A DNA stretch of 64,000 nt from Gelidibacter gilvus (GCF_004115975.1 NZ_SDDZ01000003.1:1-64000); one strand, 5' to 3'; shown: positions 1-9,137, counted from the stretch's first letter. Made by a program: numbers and translations. Notes: generated from the letters alone by a model not told the origin.

Positions 1-2
1 AA

Positions 3-314
3 GTAGTGGGACGTTTATATAAACATAATAAAACAATAGTAAACAGTTATAAACTACAAAAGCCAAAAAATGAAAATCAAGTTTTAGATTTTTTTAAAAA
101 ACAAAAATGGTCGGAAATGGAAGCTGCAAAATTTTTTAATCACTACGAAGCGACAGGTTGGAAATTGGGAGGTAAAGTCCAAATCGAAAATTGGCAGGCC
201 ACCGCAAAAAATTGGATGATTAAAGCGGCTGAAATTGCCTTAAAAAACAAAACAATTGAAAATGGTTCCCCAACTGTCCCAAAATCGGGACAACCTCCAT
301 ACCACTCGAAATAA
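3..314 (+). CDS. DnaD/DnaT-like replication protein, 5' end uncertain
   Basis: The frame is open to the window edge, so the true start may lie upstream; a GTG at position 6 is the first possible start inside the window. The product, about 100 residues, has a helical core with W-S-E-x-E-A, F-x-x-Y, G-W-x-x-G and W-Q-A-x-A-x-x-W, a pattern I know from the DNA- and helicase-loader-binding domains of DnaD/DnaT-like proteins and phage replisome organisers. The C-terminal tail is rich in proline and serine and looks disordered. It lies 63 nt upstream of a DnaC-like ATPase gene, the usual partner in phage and plasmid replication pairs, which supports the call. A role in loading a helicase onto mobile-element or phage DNA is inferred. 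Confidence 0.55.
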   Translation, partial: VVGRLYKHNKTIVNSYKLQKPKNENQVLDFFKKQKWSEMEAAKFFNHYEATGWKLGGKVQIENWQATAKNWMIKAAEIALKNKTIENGSPTVPKSGQPPYHSK

Positions 315-377
315 AGATTACAACCAGCCCCTTTAATTTTTCTTGAGGTCACAACCAGAATTCCTAAACTCTAAAAA

Positions 378-1061
378 ATGAAACACTTTTCTTCAAATTA
401 CAACATGAGCAACCCAAGCGTGATTTACGAAGGAGCTTCGCAATTCGAACTCGGTACGCTAGACGGTAAAGTCATTAACTACAATTTCGACAAAATTTTA
501 CTTTACCTCCAGGTCAAAGGGAAATTGATGTTCGGTAAAAATTTTAAAATTTACAACGAGGATCACCAACTGATTCTCAAATTATCCAGCTACTTCATTC
601 AAGATCGGGAGTTCGCTCTTAAATTCGGAATCGATATAGACAAAGGATTGTTGCTTTCAGGACCTGTTGGCTGTGGCAAAACGACTATGATGATGTTGTT
701 GCCGCATCTCGTGCCGCACAAAAGAAAGTATAATATCGTTCCGGCAAGAAACATCGTTTTTGGCTTTAACGCCATCGGTTACAAAATGATCGAAGATTAT
801 TGCGATGCCAAAGATTATTGCTTCGATGATTTGGGTGTTGAAAATATAGGCACCCACTTCGGAAAAGACTGCAACGTCCTAGGCGAGATATTAATCTCAC
901 GCTACGACCTGTTCAAAGAAAAAGGCGTGAAGACCCATTGCACCACCAACCTCAATGCTGAAGAAATTCAAGAACGCTACGGCGAACGTGTCCGCTCCAG
1001 GATGCGGGAGCTTTTTAACTTGGTGGGGTTTGAGGCGTCTAGTGTGGATAAGAGGCTCTGA
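378..1061 (+). CDS. DnaC/IstB-like P-loop ATPase (helicase loader type)
   Basis: The 227-residue protein has a Walker A motif GPVGCGKTT at residues 95-103, a Walker B motif CFDDLG near 148-153, a sensor-1 strand HCTTNLN near 187-193 and a basic R-V-R-S-R-M segment near 205-210 that fits the arginine-finger/sensor-2 region. This order is that of DnaC and IstB AAA+ ATPases, which load replicative helicase or assist transposases. There is no transposase next to it, and the preceding DnaD/DnaT-like gene favours helicase loading. An alternative start is the Met at residue 10. Its 3' end (from HCTTNLN to the stop) recurs in degraded form three more times in the next 9.3 kb, which makes this gene look like the parental copy of a recombination hotspot. 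Confidence 0.75.
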   Translation: MKHFSSNYNMSNPSVIYEGASQFELGTLDGKVINYNFDKILLYLQVKGKLMFGKNFKIYNEDHQLILKLSSYFIQDREFALKFGIDIDKGLLLSGPVGCGKTTMMMLLPHLVPHKRKYNIVPARNIVFGFNAIGYKMIEDYCDAKDYCFDDLGVENIGTHFGKDCNVLGEILISRYDLFKEKGVKTHCTTNLNAEEIQERYGERVRSRMRELFNLVGFEASSVDKRL

Positions 1062-1169
1062 ACGTAATTTGATTAACGGATTTTATTTCAATTTACGTGT
1101 AGTTAAATCGTTTTCATTCAGTATATTAGTTCTTATTAATGCCTTGGCTCAACTTAAACTGCTAACACT

Positions 1170-1790
1170 ATGGGCAACCATAACCACTTCTGGAATTGGT
1201 TTAAAGAAAACCACCAAAACTTAGAAAATCCGCACGACTTCGATAAGATCGGATATTTGATGTTAGAAGCCCAAGAAGAACTTAGTTATTATAGTTCTAA
1301 TTTAACCTTTTTTATAAAGTACGCTACAGAAGAAAATAAGAAAAACAAACTAAAGTTCGTTTCAAGTGGGGATAGGAGTGTGGTTGTGATGGTAAACTAT
1401 CTTCTTAGCAAAGCCCCGGAATTGCCCAAATGGAAATTTTCTCTAAAAAAACGATCAAAACGTAAACTCAGCAAAATCATTGAGGGCACCGATCCTGACT
1501 ATGAGTTTGGCGACTTCAAAATCAAGATCAGCGATCTCATGTTTGCCCCATTCAACTACTGTTCGGATACCGAGATGTTTGATATTACAATTTATCTCTC
1601 TGAATTCTGGAAACATCCCCAGGTGTTGTTATATCAGGCCATGGCCATCCTGCTTGAGGATCTATTGGGCGCCGATTATGTCTACTCAAAGATTGACCAA
1701 CTTACATTGGAGCAGATCCCCAAAAATATTGAGGGACTCATTCCTGCCCATGACATGGAGTTGTTTTTTCAAACATTTACCATGGAATAA
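1170..1790 (+). CDS. Uncharacterised 206-aa protein (FWNWF-type)
   Basis: I do not recognise an established function. The protein starts with an F-W-N-W-F-x-x-N segment, has a central A-P-E-L-P-K-W-K-F motif near residues 87-95 and an acidic C-terminal half, and lacks a signal peptide or membrane segment. The layout resembles small cytosolic proteins of unknown function common in Bacteroidota, some of which sit in accessory regions; a role as an immunity-type or stress protein would be a guess. It follows the DnaC-like ATPase gene by 108 nt. A stub of a second copy (first 27 codons) follows another ATPase remnant at 10372, so the ATPase end and this gene seem to travel together. Confidence 0.6.
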   Translation: MGNHNHFWNWFKENHQNLENPHDFDKIGYLMLEAQEELSYYSSNLTFFIKYATEENKKNKLKFVSSGDRSVVVMVNYLLSKAPELPKWKFSLKKRSKRKLSKIIEGTDPDYEFGDFKIKISDLMFAPFNYCSDTEMFDITIYLSEFWKHPQVLLYQAMAILLEDLLGADYVYSKIDQLTLEQIPKNIEGLIPAHDMELFFQTFTME

Positions 1791-1849
1791 AATTGTTCGC
1801 TTCCAGGCCAATTTAAATTACACGCACAGATATATCAAATAAAAAGAGA

Positions 1850-1979
1850 GTCAAAACAAATTGCACTACCAACTTCAACGCCGAAGAAATCCAAGAACGC
1901 AACGGCTTACGGGTTCGCTCCAGAATGTGGGAGCTTTTTCATTTAGTTTGGTTCAAGGCGTCTAGTGTGGATAAGAGAT
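1850..1979 (+). pseudogene. Remnant 1 of the DnaC-like ATPase 3' end
   Basis: Read in frame from GTC at 1850 this stretch gives T-N-C-T-T-N-F-N-A-E-E-I-Q-E-R and then R-V-R-S-R-M-W-E-L-F, ending in A-S-S-V-D-K-R. It corresponds to residues of about 184-226 of the intact ATPase at 378-1061, including the exact string GCGTCTAGTGTGGATAAGAG near the end. The stop codon is lost and no Walker motifs are present. It lies 60 nt after the 206-aa gene. The rest of the 1791-2203 gap shows no gene and is very AT-rich. Confidence 0.75.
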
Positions 1980-2203
1980 GTGGAATTAGTTTTATTATCT
2001 ATAATTTTTCGTCCGCAAAAAGATATAATATGCAATTTCATAATTATTGTATTCTAATGTATTGATTTTAAGTATTTTTGATGTAGCTTAGCTATGATTA
2101 AAAAAAAATTCGAACATATTTAATTATCAAAAATTTTATTGAGATCAACACCCCTGCTGATATTTCCAACATTTGCAAAGAAAACAACTAAATATATCTC
2201 AAA

Positions 2204-3361
2204 ATGGAAAAAGCAATATTACTCATTTCATCAATTCTCATTCTAATAGTTGGTAAGACATTTGCTCAGTCAGATACTATAAAAAAAATAGAAAATCTAG
2301 ATCTGAATAAATTACAGAATATTGTAACCGACATTAAAGTCGAGAATACTAATCTTCAAAAAAGGCTGGAGTCATTAGAGGGTAGTGTAACAAAAGACAA
2401 CTTAAATAAAGTGCTTAAAACTGCAAATATCGAAAAATTCAAAAGCGATATGAATGTGCTAGATAAAAGATTTGAGGCTGGTGAAAATGTTTTGTATCAT
2501 ATTATTAAAGAAACAAACAACTTTAATCTTTCGTATAAGCAATTAGTGTTGCAATCACAATTTGGTGCTTTGATTAATCCTATGACTTATCCTGAGTTTA
2601 CTACACCTTTGAAAACAACATTAAATTCCCTTAAAGATAGAAAGCCAATACCCGATATTTCACAAGACCTTTCTAATATTTCATCTACAGTTCCATATTT
2701 AAGTAATCCTGTAGTTAATTCGGGACTTTCTATTGTTTCTTATTTTATTGCTAAGTATAACAATAAGAGTGCGATTAACAATCAGAATTTCGACAAAATG
2801 ATGTGTGTTATTAATTTCATTACAACTGCTGAGACGGATTATAAGGTTAATGTTTCAACAATTAAAACTCTAAGAGATAAAATTGATAATTATAATATAA
2901 AGCTTAAGGGTTTTTTTGATTTATATCTTCAATCGATCGGTTATAATTCTGGTTATGATGCTTACATTACTAGTAAAACCACTCATGGTAATAATTTTCT
3001 AAATCAAACTCGAGAATCCTTTTTCAATTCTATACTCTCAGATACCACAAAAATCGGAATTATTAATTACTCAACAAATAAGGATGATAATGTCTCATAT
3101 TACATAGAGCAAGTGAAATTTCAATTAAGCGAATATGAATCAATTCTACTTGATATTGAAAATAGTATAAATGGATATGAAAAATTTACGAATGATCTTT
3201 CTGAAACAGCAAATTCCTCATGCGCTGGTGTTAAAAATCAAACGAAAGATACTTTTAAAGTAATCAACGATAATATATCAGATGTTAAATTAGCATTTAA
3301 TATTGTCAATAAAGAAAACAAAGTGCCTGCAGACCTAAAGAGAGTATTATTTGGGCTGTAA
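2204..3361 (+). CDS. Predicted exported coiled-coil protein, function unknown
   Basis: The 385-residue product opens with a clear signal peptide: a Lys-bearing N-terminus, a hydrophobic run to about residue 18 and an F-A-Q cleavage site. Residues 25-95 are rich in leucine, lysine and glutamate with heptad-like spacing and should form a coiled coil; the rest is polar and mostly helical, with no motif that I recognise. It is probably periplasmic or surface-exposed. The base composition is very AT-rich, as expected for recently acquired cargo. It sits alone between an ATPase remnant and the convergent SOS cassette, the same setting as the exported protein gene at 9138. Confidence 0.6.
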   Translation: MEKAILLISSILILIVGKTFAQSDTIKKIENLDLNKLQNIVTDIKVENTNLQKRLESLEGSVTKDNLNKVLKTANIEKFKSDMNVLDKRFEAGENVLYHIIKETNNFNLSYKQLVLQSQFGALINPMTYPEFTTPLKTTLNSLKDRKPIPDISQDLSNISSTVPYLSNPVVNSGLSIVSYFIAKYNNKSAINNQNFDKMMCVINFITTAETDYKVNVSTIKTLRDKIDNYNIKLKGFFDLYLQSIGYNSGYDAYITSKTTHGNNFLNQTRESFFNSILSDTTKIGIINYSTNKDDNVSYYIEQVKFQLSEYESILLDIENSINGYEKFTNDLSETANSSCAGVKNQTKDTFKVINDNISDVKLAFNIVNKENKVPADLKRVLFGL

Positions 3362-3626
3362 CATATTTGACTGGCTTTATCTATAAAATCTGGAGTAGAT
3401 GATTGATTTAAGTACGGTAAATTTACATCTTTTGGAGAGAGAAGTTAAAAATGAGCATAAGGCATTCAAATTTGGTAAATATTTTATTAATGTAATAATA
3501 TAGATTAAAGAATAAGTTTTTTTGTGCTAACTGTCGATTGATGAATGGAGTGTCGTGATTAAGATAATTAGTTTTATAATCCTAGGCTTAAAGTATTCAA
3601 TGTTGTAAGAATCACTCAAACCAAAC

Positions 3627-4391
3627 CTAAATCACCAACTCCGCATAATTCACAGGCTCACTAATCTCTGGGACATTCCCCATATATTCCTTACCTCTCA
3701 ATTTTGATACCGTATGCGCCTCCAATTCTTCCTGCGGATATGCTTGAATAAGCTCCTTAATAAACTTCCGGTCTTTATTGCCTTCTAATTTGGTCAACCA
3801 TTGATCTGCTAATTCTTCGTGCAGAATCACAGGCATTCTCGCTTCTTTAAGTTTCGGGTTATTATGGATCTTAGCCAGGAGCGGATTTCCCGTGGTCGTC
3901 ACAATCGAGAACGTATTCATTTTTCCAGAAGTTTCAGGATTGACCCACTCATTAAAAAGTCCAGCTAAAATAATCGGGGAGTAGTCTTTCTTATAGATAT
4001 AAAAAGGATAGGTCTTTTTCTCAAAATGATGATGTTCATAAAACCCATCTATATAAATTAAGCAACGGCTTCCATTGGCAGCCCGTCTAAACGAATTTAA
4101 TTCAAATATGGTTTCCCCGCGGGCATTCAAAGTGTTGTTCCAACTCTTTTTCATATCCGCTTCATTTTTCACCCAATGCGGAACCAATCCCCAAGTGGCC
4201 ACTTCAGGATAATCCGGAGAACGATCTGTATAGATCAACAATTCCGGATGCGAAAATCCTGAGCTGTGATGGATCGGCAAATCGGTCAACGGAATTAAGG
4301 TTTCCATAATTTCATCAACGGCTTTTGCATCACCCTTTGTTTTGGCGCGTTTCAATTGGGTTTCTACGGTCGCTCTAATATCGTAACACAT
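3627..4391 (-). CDS. SRAP-domain protein (SOS response-associated peptidase, YedK/HMCES family)
   Basis: The 254-residue protein begins Met-Cys, so removal of Met would expose the catalytic Cys2 that SRAP proteins use to cross-link to abasic sites in single-stranded DNA. Other family marks are W-G-L-V-P-x-W near residue 67, N-A-R-x-E near 89-93, G-F-Y-E-H at 116-120 (catalytic Glu119 likely) and R-M-P-V-I-L at 185-190. The active-site His probably is His176; some eight residues separate it from R-M-P, where many members have H-x-R-M-P. It is the third gene of a minus-strand unit after the Y-family and DnaE-like polymerases, 89 nt from the latter. This is a known SOS-type combination in Bacteroidota; a protective role at abasic sites during translesion synthesis is inferred from the family. 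Confidence 0.88.
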   Translation of the reverse strand: MCYDIRATVETQLKRAKTKGDAKAVDEIMETLIPLTDLPIHHSSGFSHPELLIYTDRSPDYPEVATWGLVPHWVKNEADMKKSWNNTLNARGETIFELNSFRRAANGSRCLIYIDGFYEHHHFEKKTYPFYIYKKDYSPIILAGLFNEWVNPETSGKMNTFSIVTTTGNPLLAKIHNNPKLKEARMPVILHEELADQWLTKLEGNKDRKFIKELIQAYPQEELEAHTVSKLRGKEYMGNVPEISEPVNYAELVI

Positions 4392-4480
4392 GATTTTTTA
4401 TTTTAAAGTTAGGAGTATTGCGAATTACCTGCAACTATTTTAATCAACCTTAACAGCATGTTACACCAATTTTGTAGCAA

Positions 4481-7438
4481 TCAATTATTCCTCGGATCCT
4501 CCAGTATCCCCATTTTACGACTCCAAACCACATTCATGCTATAAAAATCAAACCTATCGGTTATTCGGCCATAACAAGCATAAACCCCCAATCCATTAAT
4601 TGGGTATTTCTCTACGACATCAGTAAAATGTACGGCATCAAAATAGTCGCCGTTACAATCAATAAAAGTACTCAACCGCATTAATTTACCTTGAGACGTT
4701 TTGTTGAATCTAGTCGTAACCAAACTGCCATATATCACAACCTCTTTATTTATATAATCTTTCATCTGAATCGCCAAAACGCCATTGGCCATTTCGCCAT
4801 TAACAAGATTGAAGTAATTACATAAAGGAAAGCCCAGCAGCTCCATTTCATCGTAAGCATTTTCAATCCAATTACTATTTAGTTTGGGCAACTTGAATGC
4901 CTTATGCTGGATTTTAAACAACTTTTCTTGCTGACTTTTGACGCCATCGGCATTCAGTTTAAAAATGGCCTGCCACAGCAATTCGGTTTTCGATTGTTTT
5001 GTAAATCGGAAAGCGTCTATCCGAATTAAAATAGTCAGCTGTTCGATGCTTATGGTGACGCGATCTATAAAATCATCCAGGGAGTTAAATGCACCATGCC
5101 ACTGCCTTTCCGTTAAAAGCCGTTGCACGGTATAAGTCTCTAAATTCTTCAAGTATCCAAAACCTAAATAAATGGAGGTACCAATCAATCGGTTCGGATG
5201 CTCACTGTTATTAATGCACGGCGCACAAATGGTCGCGCCCTGTTTCTGTGCTTCGTGTAAATAATGTTCCACACTATAAAAACCACCGCCATTGTTCAGT
5301 ACGGCAGTCATAAACTCCAAAGGAAAGTAACATTTCAGATATAAACTCTGGTAACTTTCCACGGCATATGATGCGGAATGGCCTTTGGCGAAAGCATAAC
5401 CGGCAAAACTTTTAATCTGATTCCAGACTTCAAAAATCAATTCATGCGTAAAGCCTTTCTTTCTGCAATTGGATATAAACTTTTCTTCTACGGCAACAAA
5501 TTCTTGACGTGATCGAAACTTACCGCTCATCCCTCGTCGTAATACATCAGCTTCACCAAGCGATAAATCGGCGAATTGATTGGCAACTTTTAAGACGTCT
5601 TCTTGATACACCATCACACCATAAGTTTCAGGCATTATTTGCATCAGTATCGGATGGGCATTTTTTCGCTGCTCAGGATACCGGTGGCGCTTAATAAATT
5701 CCTCTTTCATCCCAGATCCTGAAACACCTGGTCTAATAATGGAACTAGCAGCAACTAATCCTATATAGTCTTGGGTCTGTAACTGCTGCATCAATCCACG
5801 CATGGCTGGCGATTCGACATAATAGGCACCAATGGCACCTCCCGATTTTAAAAGCGCATTGATGTTCTTGTCCTTCTTAAAAGCTTCAACATTGGTAATG
5901 TCAATAGGAGGGACTTCGGGCCTGTTTTCTTTAATAATATCCAAAGCATCTTTAATCTTGGCCAATCCCCGCTGACCTAAAATATCGAATTTGAAGACCC
6001 CAACATCTTCCGCGATGATCATATCAAACTGAACCGTAGGAAATCCTTTTGGTGGCATATCGGTTGCCGAGTAATAATGCACCGGTCGGTCCAAAATAAG
6101 CACCCCAGCAGAATGAACACTCAAATGGTTGGGGAATCCCTCAATTAATTTGCCGTATCGTAAAACAAGCTGTGAGATGTCATCTAATTGTGAAAGGGCG
6201 TAATTCCCTTTGCTCAATTTATCAATTTCCTCCTTTGGCAAACCAAAGACTTTTCCCAATTCTCGAACTACCGCTCGATACTTAAAAGTATTGTACGTGG
6301 CCATTAGAGCAGTATGAGGAAACCGTCTAAAAATATAATCCGTCACATCATCTCTATCCTTCCAGGAGAAATCAATGTCAAAATCAGGTGGGGAAGCTCT
6401 AAACGGATTTATGAAACGTTCAAAATACAAATCCAATTCAATAGGGTCAACATCGGTGATCCCAATGATATAGGCCACAATACTATTGGCGCCACTACCA
6501 CGCCCTATATGAAAATAACCTTTGCTGTTGGCATAGGAAACGATATCATAATTGATCAGAAAGAAGGCCACAAAATCCAAAGATTTTATAGTGTCCAATT
6601 CGGTTTTTAACCGGTTTAAAACTACCTCATTCGGACTGGAATAACGTTTGTGTAAATTATCGTGACATAGTTTTTCTAGAAGTTTGTAATCGTTCTCAGC
6701 GGAATCCGTATAAAGCTTTAAATTTTGTGAAACCCGATGTTCTCCAAAGCCAAATTCAATATGACAGCTATTTAAGATCCGATTCGTGTTTTCAATAATA
6801 TGTGGAAAATCAGCAAAAGCTTCATTGATTTCATCCAAAGGAATCATTTTTTCAGTCAACTTACATTCCTCCGATTTATCAAGTTTGCTCAATAAAGTGT
6901 TTTTATCAATAGCTCGTAAAAGCCGGTGCGCATTGAAATCCTTTTTTCCTCTTATGGTAACGGTCTGCAGAACCACTAATTTTCTTTCTAGGTTTTTCAA
7001 TTTAGAGAACCGCAGTTTCCGCAACTCTTCAATCGACACCCCAATAAATTCGTTATCAGAAAATTCAGTTTTTTCTAATTGCAGAACATGCTCAAAAGGA
7101 TAAATTATATAACAATTCTCAAAAGTAGGAGCGAGCTCAGGCAATTTAATTTTGTTTTCCGAATGATGGGATAGAAAGGCGTTGAGTTCTTTAAATCCCT
7201 CATTGTTCTTGGCAAGACCTACATACACTTGCTTGTTCCCATTTCTAAAGTCAATTCCAACCACAGGCTTGATATCATAATCCTTCGCTTTTCGGATGAA
7301 ATTTAAGCATGCCGAGGTATTATTAATGTCCGTTAATGCTAAAGACTGGACATCATTTGTTTTGGCAAGTTCTAAAAGTTCAATTTCAGAAAACGTGCCG
7401 TAGCGTAGGGAATAGTATGAATGACAGTTGAGATACAT
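4481..7438 (-). CDS. DnaE-like error-prone DNA polymerase III alpha subunit
   Basis: The 985-residue protein has an N-terminal PHP domain (residues 1-65 onward), then the C-family polymerase core: G-R-G-S-G-A-N-S at 312-319, P-D-F-D-I-D-F at 351-357 (catalytic Asp354 and Asp356) and K-F-D-I-L-G at 483-488 (third Asp485), then fingers and a C-terminal OB-like region. The length is shorter than replicative DnaE (about 1,160) and fits the DnaE2/ImuC translesion type. The PHP start reads N-C-H-S where active proofreading PHP domains have H-x-H, so the metal site appears incomplete. Its ATG shares one base with the Pol IV stop (TAATG), which implies translational coupling. It is therefore likely an SOS mutasome polymerase, not the housekeeping one. 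Confidence 0.88.
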   Translation of the reverse strand: MYLNCHSYYSLRYGTFSEIELLELAKTNDVQSLALTDINNTSACLNFIRKAKDYDIKPVVGIDFRNGNKQVYVGLAKNNEGFKELNAFLSHHSENKIKLPELAPTFENCYIIYPFEHVLQLEKTEFSDNEFIGVSIEELRKLRFSKLKNLERKLVVLQTVTIRGKKDFNAHRLLRAIDKNTLLSKLDKSEECKLTEKMIPLDEINEAFADFPHIIENTNRILNSCHIEFGFGEHRVSQNLKLYTDSAENDYKLLEKLCHDNLHKRYSSPNEVVLNRLKTELDTIKSLDFVAFFLINYDIVSYANSKGYFHIGRGSGANSIVAYIIGITDVDPIELDLYFERFINPFRASPPDFDIDFSWKDRDDVTDYIFRRFPHTALMATYNTFKYRAVVRELGKVFGLPKEEIDKLSKGNYALSQLDDISQLVLRYGKLIEGFPNHLSVHSAGVLILDRPVHYYSATDMPPKGFPTVQFDMIIAEDVGVFKFDILGQRGLAKIKDALDIIKENRPEVPPIDITNVEAFKKDKNINALLKSGGAIGAYYVESPAMRGLMQQLQTQDYIGLVAASSIIRPGVSGSGMKEEFIKRHRYPEQRKNAHPILMQIMPETYGVMVYQEDVLKVANQFADLSLGEADVLRRGMSGKFRSRQEFVAVEEKFISNCRKKGFTHELIFEVWNQIKSFAGYAFAKGHSASYAVESYQSLYLKCYFPLEFMTAVLNNGGGFYSVEHYLHEAQKQGATICAPCINNSEHPNRLIGTSIYLGFGYLKNLETYTVQRLLTERQWHGAFNSLDDFIDRVTISIEQLTILIRIDAFRFTKQSKTELLWQAIFKLNADGVKSQQEKLFKIQHKAFKLPKLNSNWIENAYDEMELLGFPLCNYFNLVNGEMANGVLAIQMKDYINKEVVIYGSLVTTRFNKTSQGKLMRLSTFIDCNGDYFDAVHFTDVVEKYPINGLGVYACYGRITDRFDFYSMNVVWSRKMGILEDPRNN

Positions 7439-8652
7439 TACTGGTTTCTATGAGCTAATACTGTTGGCGGTTCGCCGTTGAATGGATTGTCAAATCTTCC
7501 TATAGAATTGGCGCCCATTGACGAGGCGCGCATAATGCTGGCTTCGCCATAACGGCCTCTAATATGATCCATGGCATTATAAAGACTGAGCATTTCTTCG
7601 GTATCATCAAATAGATTAATTTGATAGTGACCGCTTACTATATCGTTGATCTTTACTCCGACAAGTCGAACCAACAACCGCCGTTGATACAATTGTTCAA
7701 ACAGTTCCATCACTTTCGGAATGATAACATGGTCTGCGCTGGAGTAAGGAATTTTAACCTGTTTGCTATACGTATTAAAATCTGAGTACCGAATTTTCAC
7801 ACTAATCACCCCAGCTATTTTATTCCCTCTCCGTAACTGAAAAGCCAAATTTTCAGCCATCGCAAAAATGGTGGTTCGCAACTGTTTGACATCTATAGTA
7901 TCCTTATTGAAAGTGCGTTCTGTTGAAATGGACTTGCGTTCATGGAACGGCACCAACGGAGGATTGTCAATACCGTTAGCCCTTTTCCAAATGGTGGCAC
8001 CATTGGCACCCAATGCGCTGGTCATCATTTCGATGGGCATTTGTTGTACCACTCTAACTTTATCAACGCCTAAATTTCGCAACACCTGATACGTTTTTTC
8101 TCCCACAGATGGTATCTTCCTAATGGATAAAGGCCCCAAGAATGATTTCTCAAAACCCGCATCAATCTTCAATTGGTTATTGGGTTTCGCCTCTCCAGTG
8201 GCAACTTTAGAAACTATTTTATTGACCGACAATCCAAACGAGATTGGCAAACCGCTATTTTTAATGATACTCTGCCTGAGCTCAGAAGCATATTTATAAC
8301 AGCCATGAAACTTATCCATCCCAGTCAAATCGGCATAGAATTCATCAACACTTGCTTTCTCAAATACCGGAACTTTCTCCTTAATGATCTCCGTAACCAA
8401 ATGCGAATATTTGGTGTAAATAGAAGCATCCCCTCGGATCACAATAGCCTCCGGACATAAATTACGCGCCACCTTCATCGACATTCCCGAATGCACGCCA
8501 AACACTCGCGTTTCATAACTACAAGCCGCAACAACACCTCGATCTCCCGCGCCACCAACTAATAACGGTCTGTTAGCCAGTCTGCTATCAATCAATCGCT
8601 CACACGACACAAAGAAAGTATCCAAATCGAGATGCAAAATATTCTTTTCCAT
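7438..8652 (-). CDS. dinB: Y-family DNA polymerase IV
   Basis: The 404-residue product carries the Y-family palm motifs: H-L-D-L-D-T-F-F at 7-14 with catalytic Asp9, and S-V-D-E-F-Y at 101-106 with Asp103 and Glu104. A helix-hairpin-helix-like region follows (near 180-190, I-P-S-V-G-E-K-T) and then the little-finger domain. It synthesises DNA past lesions with low fidelity. It is the first gene of the three-gene minus-strand cassette with the DnaE-like polymerase and SRAP. No LexA, UmuD-like or ImuA gene is adjacent, so control would come from elsewhere. A UmuC-type member cannot be excluded; in Bacteroidota these cassettes are annotated under both names. Confidence 0.88.
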   Translation of the reverse strand: MEKNILHLDLDTFFVSCERLIDSRLANRPLLVGGAGDRGVVAACSYETRVFGVHSGMSMKVARNLCPEAIVIRGDASIYTKYSHLVTEIIKEKVPVFEKASVDEFYADLTGMDKFHGCYKYASELRQSIIKNSGLPISFGLSVNKIVSKVATGEAKPNNQLKIDAGFEKSFLGPLSIRKIPSVGEKTYQVLRNLGVDKVRVVQQMPIEMMTSALGANGATIWKRANGIDNPPLVPFHERKSISTERTFNKDTIDVKQLRTTIFAMAENLAFQLRRGNKIAGVISVKIRYSDFNTYSKQVKIPYSSADHVIIPKVMELFEQLYQRRLLVRLVGVKINDIVSGHYQINLFDDTEEMLSLYNAMDHIRGRYGEASIMRASSMGANSIGRFDNPFNGEPPTVLAHRNQ

Positions 8653-8700
8653 TCTGCAAAATTACCCGTAATTGTAGCCATTTGTTGCTATTAATTGTAG
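8653..8700 (-). promoter_or_regulatory. Candidate promoter and repeated operator of the translesion cassette
   Basis: On the minus strand TAATTTTG (8664-8657) matches the Bacteroidota -7 box TAnnTTTG and lies only four bases before the dinB ATG, so the transcript would be nearly leaderless. No clear -33 TTG was found. Upstream, the nine-base word CTACAATTA occurs twice on the minus strand (plus-strand positions 8669-8677 and 8692-8700), 23 bp apart, i.e. about two helical turns. A related GCTACAA occurs before the SRAP gene at about 4470 and near 9005. An SOS-type repressor site is an inference. Confidence 0.35.
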
Positions 8701-8763
8701 TATGTGGATAACTTGTTGGTGTTGTGTTCGAAGTTGAAAAGTTTGATTATGAATTTTAAAAGC

Positions 8764-8875
8764 GACAAAAGCCAATGCACGCCAACCTCAACAAAGCAGA
8801 AATTCAAAAGCGAAATGGCACGTGTGTCCGCCCTAGGATGCGGCAAAAATTTAATTCGGGTATTTTTGAGGCCTT
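8764..8875 (+). pseudogene. Remnant 2 of the DnaC-like ATPase 3' end
   Basis: The nucleotide sequence aligns over about 110 bp with the 3' end of the ATPase gene at 378-1061: CCAACCTCAA, then GAAATTCAA, then CGTGTCCGC, then AGGATGCGG are shared in order. Small indels shift the frame and a stop has arisen, so it is not coding. It lies between the translesion cassette and the exported protein gene at 9138. The rest of the 8701-9137 gap shows no gene. Confidence 0.7.
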
Positions 8876-9137
8876 TAGTAAGATTAAGATGATATCAGTT
8901 TAACGTGAATGATTTTTAATATTAATTGTAGGGAAATGTATTGAAAAGGAATATGTTTGACGGTCAATACAGATAAATGTAATTAGCCGTGTTGAATCAT
9001 TTGTTGTAGCACATTCTCCACACTGGAAAAACTTGTAAATCTCTTTGCAAACGAATAAAATGTTTGAGTATGAAAATCACAATAATTTTGACGTGCACCA
9101 GAATTATAATACAAGTTTTAAAAATATTAAAATATTT

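Noticed and set aside
378-1061. IstB of an IS21-type transposon
   Set aside because: No IstA transposase or IS ends are present; the partner gene upstream is DnaD/DnaT-like.
955-1224. 89-aa plus-strand frame overlapping the ATPase end
   Set aside because: It is out of frame with the ATPase gene and reads through the gap; no protein-like features.
1480-1842. 120-aa frame inside the 206-aa gene
   Set aside because: It is a shadow of the real frame, which has better composition and gene order support.
4481-7438. Housekeeping replicative dnaE
   Set aside because: Shorter length, degenerate PHP start and coupling to Pol IV and SRAP fit a translesion type better.
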